This document shows, piece after piece, positions 56,888-64,000 of a stretch of DNA of 64,000 nucleotides. The DNA is taken from NCBI GenBank assembly GCA_020465985.1, contig JAANYP010005955.1, forward strand, positions 242,590-306,589. Reading direction: 5' to 3'. Positions within the stretch are counted from its first letter, which is position 1. Each line of letters starts with the position of its first letter. The notes below the pieces were generated by a model, which made no database searches, was not told the DNA's origin, and saw only the letters and a program-made list of their open reading frames with translations. The translations under genes were made by a program, and so were the position numbers. The stretch is from Centrapalus pauciflorus. Its lineage: Eukaryota; Streptophyta; Magnoliopsida; Asterales; Asteraceae.

Positions 56888-57847
56888 TTTGATATAAGGA
56901 ACTTTATTTAGATAGAGTTGATATGGAGTTTTGTTAAAGCGTTTAAGAATGATTGAGTAGTTTTAAGTGTAGCATGCTGTGGACACGACTTCAGCACACA
57001 AAAACTGTGGTAGCTTTGAGTAGTTTACCATGGTGGGAGCAGCTTTTACTAGGGTATGGTTTCGTCTTTTATTGATACCGTTCTGTTAACATGTTTGAGC
57101 GGTTGAGAATTGATGATGGATGCCTTTGGATCGCAGGAAATTCTCTACTATCGAGTTCTTGAATTCTGTGCCATTGTCAGATCAAATTGATTGCACTGAC
57201 AACTGTTGTTGGGTCTCGACGCTCTGGATGAAATCGATGATTTCTTGAGCTGTCTTATCCTTGGATCACAAGAACTTAACCCAGGAATATCGTGAATGGT
57301 CGTCAACGATAACCAACAAATACCGCTTCCATTAATAACTTGAGTTCGCATAGGACGACATAAATCCATATGCAACCCATTAATACTTTGAAGCCAACTT
57401 GATCATATTTTCGAAACCCAAATGAGATACTCTCTGATGCCATAACCATGAGTCCTTTTAAGAGGCTTTAGTTAGCAGGCAAATACTATCCTTTACCATT
57501 AGCTTGGCTACATTGTTGGTGTAAAGGTTTGAGTTTCGAGAACTAGTTCGGATTGCATTTCCATCACCGCTCTTGACACTGCAACTTTTAGCCCTAAACA
57601 TTACTTCTAGTCCTTTGTCACAAAGTTGTCCTATGATAAAAAGATTATGAGATAACCCTTCGACATAGTCAACGTCTTTGATGACCAGATTGTTTAGAAC
57701 CAAGTTGCCGTATCCCTTTATCGGAGCATGGTTGTCATTTCTTAACCTAACTGTTCCAAACTATTGTTCTACTACGTTGGACGACAAATCTTTTCTCCCA
57801 GTCATGTGCTTGGAGCAACCCGAATCCATATACCAAAAGGATTTTTC
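56888..57847 (-). pseudogene. Protease and integrase (N-terminal part), element D
   Basis: The protease begins near 57847 with FWYMDSGCSKHMTG and continues NLVIKDVDYVEGLSHNLF (57703-57458). The zinc-finger start (SHLGF) is visible near 57430, but the CxxC half and linker are deleted: the sequence jumps to HMDLC near 57375. Catalytic blocks follow in broken frames (57375-57148 and on). The Helitron-like insert cuts it at 56888. Element B has the intact equivalents at 13287-12200. Confidence 0.82.
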
Positions 57848-58156
57848 CTGTGATATGAATTGTGTTAAGATTATGACTTTTTAGACTAATTATTAGGCAG
57901 CTTAAATAAAATCCATGACTATAATACTAAGGCGACATGCAAACCGTGTTCTGAACCGAGTTGTTCAGAATACATGTTGGATTAAGGACGAGTCCTGAAC
58001 TGTGTGCACATTAGTCAAACACATTGGTTTTAGTACGAAGTTGCACATAAAGTGTTTCACGGAAGGACGGGTCCTAGTCTGAGTTAGCTAGAAGCCAACT
58101 TTTGAGCTGCAGGTCTTGTTCTGAAGTAACCAAGAACCATCTGCATTAAATTACAC
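57848..58156 (-). other. Candidate intron between gag and protease, element D
   Basis: Equivalent to 13566-13288 of B: donor /GTGTAA at 58156, acceptor ACAG ending 57848, same phase, stops inside. Blocks such as ATGCAGATGGTTCTTGGTTA are conserved with B near the donor. Confidence 0.45.
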
Positions 58157-58755
58157 GCCTTTGGGTACCCATTTTAGAATGTGTCCTTTTTTGTTAGGAG
58201 TTCGAGATAGAGATATCAATTTCACAGTTTTAGGAATCCATATTGCAGTTGTGTGTGGTCCATATGCAGAACCTTTTGGAACCCATTTGTATGTGGGTCC
58301 AACTGGCATTGAAACCATAGGCGCTGAGATTACCTTTGGTTTGGGAATTTTTAAAATCTGTTTTGTACTTGCCTTTGGTGTAGCCCTAGGCTATTTACAT
58401 GTTTCTGTTTTTGATGAGGACAATGACACACTATTTTTATTTTTCTTTTTATGAACTCGTTTTTCTGGATATGGCACATATTTATTCATTTCAGGTACTT
58501 GGTGTCTAAACCGAGTAGGACATAAAGCAATCATTTTTTAGAATGAATATTTCAAACACGAATTTGAATTTATTACAGTACATTCATTGTTTTCAAAAAT
58601 TACATTCTCCCTATCACTAGGAACAAACACATTTTGGAACCCTTCTTATATGATTAGTACGTACATAACAAGAAGTGTCAGTACGTTTGGAAAGCTTGGA
58701 TTTAAAGAGATTTCCTTTGTGAGTGGGGTTCTTGGAGGATTATGATTTACTCTTA

Positions 58756-59225
58756 GGTGCCGTTTGGTTCAATGGAATCCGAGGGAATTGGAGGGGAAAG
58801 GAATCCAATTCCAGTCAATTCATGTGTTCGGTTCAACTATATAAAGGAATTCGATTCCATTAAAATTGAAATTTCCAATGAATGATGGAAAATAACATCC
58901 CTTCACAGTATGGATGGAATTCAATTCCTTTTAAAAACAGAAAGTGGTTGATTACAAAAATACCCCTTACCGTTTAACAGACTACGCTACACCATGTCCT
59001 GTCTTACCCCACCCACCCTACCTAGCTACCTACCTACCCACGCACCCACCCTACCCTATCCTACCCACGTCTAACCAACCTACCCCAACGCTACCTATAG
59101 CATCAAACCTACTCTTACCTACCACCCACCATACCTACCTCAACCTACCTACCCACCAACAATTCCCACCCACCTTACCCCACCCCATCCCAACTTTTGA
59201 AAATTTTGAACAATCACCTTTGGAA
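58756..59225. mobile_element. MITE-like insert with CCTACC-rich tract
   Basis: Begins GGTGCCGTTTGGTTCAATGG after TTA, a terminus type common in PIF/Harbinger-like or related plant MITEs, followed by GGAATTGGAATTCC-rich sequence. From about 58980 to 59190 the plus strand is a CCTACC/CCCACC-rich low-complexity tract. The right terminus is not recognisable, so class and end are uncertain. Confidence 0.4.
58980..59190. repeat. Low-complexity CCTACC/CCCACC tract
   Basis: An irregular run of CTACC, CCACC and TACC words over about 200 bases. The open frame through it is an artefact of composition. Confidence 0.9.
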
Positions 59226-59894
59226 GTGTTTAAAGGAACTTCAATTTTGGTTTACCTTTGACTGATGATGTACTTAGGACAATAGTAAGAAGAGAGTTTT
59301 TTGAATCTGTTGTGCATGAACTTAATCTTTCTGTAACAATGTTAAAGCAATCATTGTAAAGAGTTGGTTCTATACCATGTTAAAGCATTCTTTGAGAAGA
59401 GCTTCTTGATTGGCAGAAGCTTTCTCACAAGCTGTCCTTAATTCATTTTCTAAAACTTTGATTTTGTGTTGAAGAACAATGATGGGAATATAAGGATGAA
59501 GAATTGGTTTAACAGGATTGGCGTTCAAATCTGTTGATGGATAGCTAATAAAGAAATCATCCACAAGAGTGGGTACTCTGTAAGGATAACTGTCGTTTAG
59601 TTTTTCATACGTAAAAGGAATTTGTCAATTTTCATTTCGATTTCTATTCTCCTCTTGCGCCAGGACTTCTTTTGATGTGTGATGAAAGAAGGCCTGATAT
59701 CCGCGTCCAATATATCTTCTGTCATACAGCATTGGTAAAACGGATTGAGCCGTTTTCAAGAACTTAGGATTTTTAAAACCTACTTTTTATTTGCAATGAT
59801 AAAACCTAGTTTCTTTTGGTTGATTTAGATGAATAGTTTGTGTAGAAAGACCCCGTTTTAAGAATTCATCATCGAGGGTTTTGATTCGTAAGCA

Positions 59895-61000
59895 TGACAG
59901 GCCGTCATTGAGACCCGCGAAATTAGTCCTTAAGTCCACTATTTAGCTAGAAAAGTAAGGGTCGAATCCACAGGGAGTGTGGTCATAATTAGGATTGAGT
60001 TATTAGCCTTGTAAGTTTATTGAAAGCTTTAAAATTGTGAATTTGTGGATTTGAATGATTAGCTTAGAGTAATGATTCGCTCTTGCTTTGTAACTAAAAT
60101 TAAGGATGAAGTAACTAACGAAGAAGATAAATAATCAACAGACGAATAACCATTCACGGAATCACCACGACATAAGTATTACTCACTATAATTTCATGCA
60201 ACGATCACATAGACATAATCAATTGCGCGACTAAATTAATCAAACGTGTTTTAACCAATAATTCTCGGCATAGCGTATGCAACATTAATACTCGTCTTAA
60301 TCCCTAAACTAATGGACTCGACACGAATAATAACACCACAATAAACTATCTAGCTTTTACCAATCGCAACACATAATCATAAATATAGCCAAATGTTTAT
60401 CATTTGCATACACATAATAGATCTCGCTTAATACGAATACATCAAAACATAAGAAATTAAAGAAGAGTAAACTAGTCGTTGATCCTCCGCAAATGGCTAA
60501 TGGGATTAGCCACTCATCGTATGCTCGTCACAATCACAGATCTGAGCCATTAGGTAGCTTGAGAACCACCGTCTTCGTTCTCGTATTGTAGATCCACTCC
60601 GGCACACTTTCACACACGTCGGGACTCTGTCCAAAGCTGCCCCTTGCTTTGCATTTATAGGGAGGTCGAGATTAGGGTTTCAGAGGCTGTAAAACGCGTT
60701 TTTGCGCCGCACTAGCGCAGGCCAGGCACAGACCGGTGCCCCCCTTGTGCCTGGAAATGGCTAGGGTTTAGCTAGCGTGTGTTGGTACATATCTGGACAG
60801 TTTGGGCTCTATGTGGAGCGCAGGGTGGCGCAGGCCTGCGCCCCCTCAGCTCGGGGTGCTCTGAATATTCTCGGATTGGTTCTTTTTATCATCTTGGCCC
60901 TGAAATACTAACTTGGAGTAATAATATGGATTTTACAAAGTATCGATGCTTAAAATAATCATAATATGACTCAGAAACCATATAAATTATAGAATTATCA
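59895..61000 (-). repeat. 3' LTR of Gypsy element H
   Basis: TGACAGGCCGTCATTGAGAC to AGAATTATCA on the plus strand (1,106 bp, TG...CA ends). It is immediately followed by the tract AATCTCCCCAACTTAACTCT, which on the minus strand reads as a polypurine tract (AGTTGGGGAGATT). The minus-strand end CTGTGGATTCGACCCTTAC ... is of a type I associate with Athila/Tat Gypsy elements. It inserts into the gag of D. The second LTR is not in the window. Confidence 0.7.
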
Positions 61001-62035
61001 AATCTCCCCAACTTAACTCTTGGTCCTCCCCGAACAAGCTGTTGGAATCAGAACTAACTAAGTAACGAGTATGTATTGGCAGTGAGTCTAGGAATTTAAT
61101 GTCAAGCTAGCGTTCGCACTAATGCATTAACATTCTTAACAGGTAAATTGAAGACATTTTCAGTTAAAATATACTTCACTTAAAATTATATAATGTATCT
61201 CACTTTTGAAAATACCATTTTAGCTCAAGGTTACGAAACTTAAAACATGTGGGTCTTCCGACCATCTTTTTCCTCAATGCATGTTTACAACAAAATTTCT
61301 TTTTAACACCATGCTTCTAGCTATATTCTTTCCACTACATTAGCTAGACGGTCCATGTAACGAGATTTCGGTCAACCGCTCCCAAACCAAATGGTTTTTG
61401 GGGATTAGGCGTCGGTGGTACCCCTACGGACTTACTTTTCTGAACCATCTAAGCTACCATTATCTTACTTTGGAGGCTAAAACATGATTAAGTTCTCCCC
61501 CTTATTGCATGAGTTCCCAAAATATTTTGAGACTTTACTTACATTTAAGCCCAAATAAATTTTAACATTACTGAATTCATTTTACATGGCAAAAGGTTTA
61601 ATTTTTAATACGACTCTTTTTTTAATTATAAAATATTATGTCACCACTAGCCAATTCACTTGCACATGTATTTTCTAAGTATCATCATGCTCGACGGCCA
61701 GATCAGAAAACAAGACTCAAATGGGGAAGAAGTGACAGGCTATATAAACATTATAAACTCTATATAGGACTCGACAAAGAACTCTGAAAAATAAATGAAA
61801 ATACAATAAAAGAAATTAAATGCATACAAAACTAAAACTAAAATAAAATGAAAGAAGAAAAGTAAAGAATAAGGGAAAGGAAGTACCCGACATCAAATGG
61901 AGGAGGTGCGGAGGAGGATCGAAGACTGCTGTTGAGGAAATTGTATACGGGTTCTTTCCATGGGTGAATTTGCAGTCGGCGGACCAATGTACGAGGCATC
62001 GGACTGGGAGATCTGCCTGCCATGCGCCGGCTAGC
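61001..62035 (-). mobile_element. 3' internal region of Gypsy element H (noncoding plus a short coding remnant)
   Basis: 61001-61020 is the PPT. 61021-61850 is AT-rich noncoding sequence. A minus-strand frame near 62030-61830 contains FDPPPHLLHLMSGTSFPLFF, resembling the C-terminal end of coding sequence before the 3' noncoding part in Athila/Tat-type elements. The rest of the element is absent or beyond a rearrangement near 62040. Confidence 0.45.
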
Positions 62036-62039
62036 ACTG

Positions 62040-62990
62040 ATAAGTATCTACGGCAGGCTGATCGGCCTGGTAGTGGGCATCCTGTTAATCCCCATAAGAC
62101 TGATATGGCCATACCGGCTACAGAGTCCTAGTGATGTCAAGGACTCCCTTCCCATATGGCCCTGTCCTGGTGCCTGGTTAGTAGGCATTTTGGCACGCCA
62201 GGGCTCTCTATCCATCCTGTAACTGATCTACCCGACATGCAAGGATCAACCCTATATAAAATTGGGTCATTACGCCCATTCATACCTCTAGCCTCGGTGG
62301 TAAAATAAAAACTGTCATTACCTCGCTGCTGCGATGTAGACGCACCAAGTTTTGCTCATGAACGCCGAACTCCCCCGCCTCACTTGGCGGCCTTCTCTCT
62401 CTCTCTCCCTCCTCTCATCCTTCACTATAGTCTCGATATACAACTATTTGTCTCTTTGTCGAATCATCTCGAAAACCTTCGTCAACTTCTGTAAACACTC
62501 AAGGTAGGGCACATGGCGGCCTTTAATGAACGTCGCTGAAAATCTGATGAAAGGGGGATAGCATTGGACATCGGGCGAAAGTGAGCCCGTCCTCTCAAGG
62601 AACTTGGAGATTCAATACCAGGCATTCTTTTTTTTTTTGGGGGATGTCGTTCCTCTTTTATTTTTACATAGCCACTAAATCATTAATAATGGTCCATGCA
62701 TCAAACGGAACGCCTGGCCTACCCTACGAAGGGGGTGAAGGACGGTGGGGAGTGATATCCCTATGCCTGACTTTGGTCAGTTTCTATCACGAGGTAAGAT
62801 TTTATTCATAAGAATCTTGTGAAGACCCTACACCTGGATATAAAGCCTTTCGGCCTGTATAGGAAGTGGAGGACTCGGACTCCAAAATGATGGGATAAAA
62901 CACGCTCTTCACATGCGCTGTCCACTCCCTGACCAAGTTTCATATCAGTGAGGCCACTTGTGCCTCATCCTATACTTGCTACCCCTGCTG
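62040..62990. other. Stretch of different composition, possible organelle-derived DNA
   Basis: From about 62040 the sequence is richer in GC, lacks the AT-rich retroelement texture and has no LTR-element motif. Phrases such as CCCCGCCTCACTTGGCGGCC and TTTGGTCAGTTTCTATCACG remind me of plant mitochondrial intergenic DNA, but I cannot confirm this. No gene is supported. Alternative: part of an unrecognised transposon. Confidence 0.35.
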
Positions 62991-64000
62991 GTTCGACCCT
63001 ACGTATCGTGTAACGGTCTTGTGACACGGATCTATCTAGCGCGGACACACGCCCACGATGTTCGGAACCCTCGTTCGCGGCTTTGACGGAATCTAACTCA
63101 CACTAACACGGAGACTACCAAAACGTTGCACGATCGACGACGACCGAACCTACGTTGATTGATTCTCTCAGAACTAACCACTCTATCAGATGATAAACTC
63201 GAGATCACCTTTTGTAATTGTCACACGAATTCTGCAAAAGTCCCTTAAACCATTCGAGTTACTCCCTAACTATAGAGGACCACATTCGATGTTTGTCATG
63301 GGATATAACTCGAAAACAGGCCCAAAGGCCCATTCGAATTTGTCCTCATGACAAATACGATCTGCCTTATTCCAATTTAACAAATTTGAATTGGCTATTG
63401 TGTAAATTCGACTATGCTCAAATTCGGAATTCACAATGTCAAACTTCTCTTTGAACATGTGGTTCTAACTTTATGCTTGAATTAATCTTGTTGGACTTTA
63501 TGTTTTGAAACTTCTCTGCAATACATTACATCAAGTTCAAAACACACAATCAATAACTATCAAAACATATAAACACATTGCATCAAACACTAGTTCAATT
63601 CAAACCTTGTAACATGACTAATACCAAATGCTACTTCTGAGACTGCCTATTGTCACACAAGAACCTCTGTGGCATCGTCTTCATAGGGCACTCTCTTCAA
63701 ACAATTTACACGGCTTGTACACCATTCTGGCCCATGCTAACCTGTATTCGGATCTATTCTTGATACGACGTCGAGACTCTCTTCCCAGTTCTTGGAAGAC
63801 CTTCCGAATTTCCCTGATCCGACCCCTGTTTCCTAATAATCTTTGCAATTACTTCAGAATAAGGGTCATCACAAATATTAATCAGTTCTTTCCCGCCAAT
63901 TCTTTCACTTCCAAACGGAGGACAATGCGATTGGAAAAGGGCAAGAGGTAGAATGGAGCGACATGGCAGACGAACATATATAATTTGGAATAGGACAAAA
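62991..64000. other. Unassigned sequence at the right end of the window
   Basis: No gene, repeat or element border is supported. 62991-63620 is moderately AT-rich noncoding sequence. 63628-63951 is open on the plus strand (107 codons, no known motif), and a minus-strand stretch near 63910-63790 also looks weakly coding; neither is recognised. Confidence 0.4.

Larger units (their letters stand above)
36870..59894 (-). mobile_element. Copia element D, old relative of B, fragmented by five insertions
   Basis: Reading the minus strand: gag (59894-58157), candidate intron, protease and integrase (57847-54760), RT/RNase H (53650-52100), spacer, ORF3 (50532-47855 and 37458-36914). The order and sequence match element B throughout. 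Insertions are Gypsy G, a solo LTR, a Helitron-like unit, a MITE-like unit and Gypsy H at the 5' border. Neither LTR is left. Stops and frameshifts are frequent, so it is far older than B. Confidence 0.88.
58157..59894 (-). pseudogene. gag C-terminal region, element D, with an insert
   Basis: The coiled-coil parts match B: VLQHKIKVLENELRTACEK (59564-59370) and the RVPTLEEDL / KFPKYL-like blocks near 59580-59850 in other frames. 58157-58755 has the basic tail and WVPK motif. An insert at 58756-59225 splits it. The capsid and zinc knuckle regions are missing because Gypsy H begins at 59895. Confidence 0.7.

Noticed and set aside
58944..59261. Pro/Thr/Tyr-rich open frame of 105 codons
   Set aside because: It is the translation of the CCTACC low-complexity tract.

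Overview
This window is nuclear DNA of a flowering plant and consists almost entirely of nested, decaying transposable elements. I found no host protein gene, tRNA or rRNA gene that I could support. A eudicot is likely, and Asteraceae is my guess: the extra downstream ORFs of the Copia elements carry domains I remember from many Asteraceae retroelement annotations. That placement is recollection, not a search.

Layout. (A) A plus-strand Ty1/Copia element fills 1-4138 and resumes at 18447; it is split inside its RNase H by (B). (B) is a minus-strand Copia element of 14.3 kb (4139-18446) with two LTRs of about 346 bp, a CAAAT target duplication, a tRNA-Met-type PBS and a PPT. Besides gag and pol, B carries a large third coding region (ORF3, 7942-4502) between pol and its 3' LTR. 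20587-24869 looks like a non-autonomous CACTA (En/Spm-like) element with GCAACAC/GTGTTGC subterminal repeats. (C), 24870-29470, is a minus-strand relative of A truncated before its reverse transcriptase. It abuts (E), the 3' LTR and downstream ORF of a SIRE/Maximus-like Copia element (29471-33240). (F), 33263-36430, is an AT-rich block with long imperfect inverted repeats and large TA microsatellites.

(D) is an old minus-strand relative of B spread over about 36870-59894. It is broken by five insertions: a complete but mutated Ty3/Gypsy chromovirus G (37459-47849; LTRs about 2.4 kb; TGTTA target duplication), a solo SIRE-like LTR (53707-54757), a Helitron-like insert (55364-56887), a MITE-like insert with a CCTACC-rich tract (58756-59225), and the 3' end of another Gypsy element H (LTR 59895-61000). 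The last 2 kb contains a stretch of different composition that may be organelle-derived (about 62040-62990) and unassigned sequence.

Relative ages from the sequence: B is young (its LTRs differ at only a few positions), while G is older (LTRs visibly diverged, coding region with many stops and frameshifts). D is older than everything inside it. The most interesting biology is in the B/D lineage: a conserved third coding region without membrane segments, preceded in both copies by a good splice acceptor, and a frame-compatible candidate intron between gag and protease.
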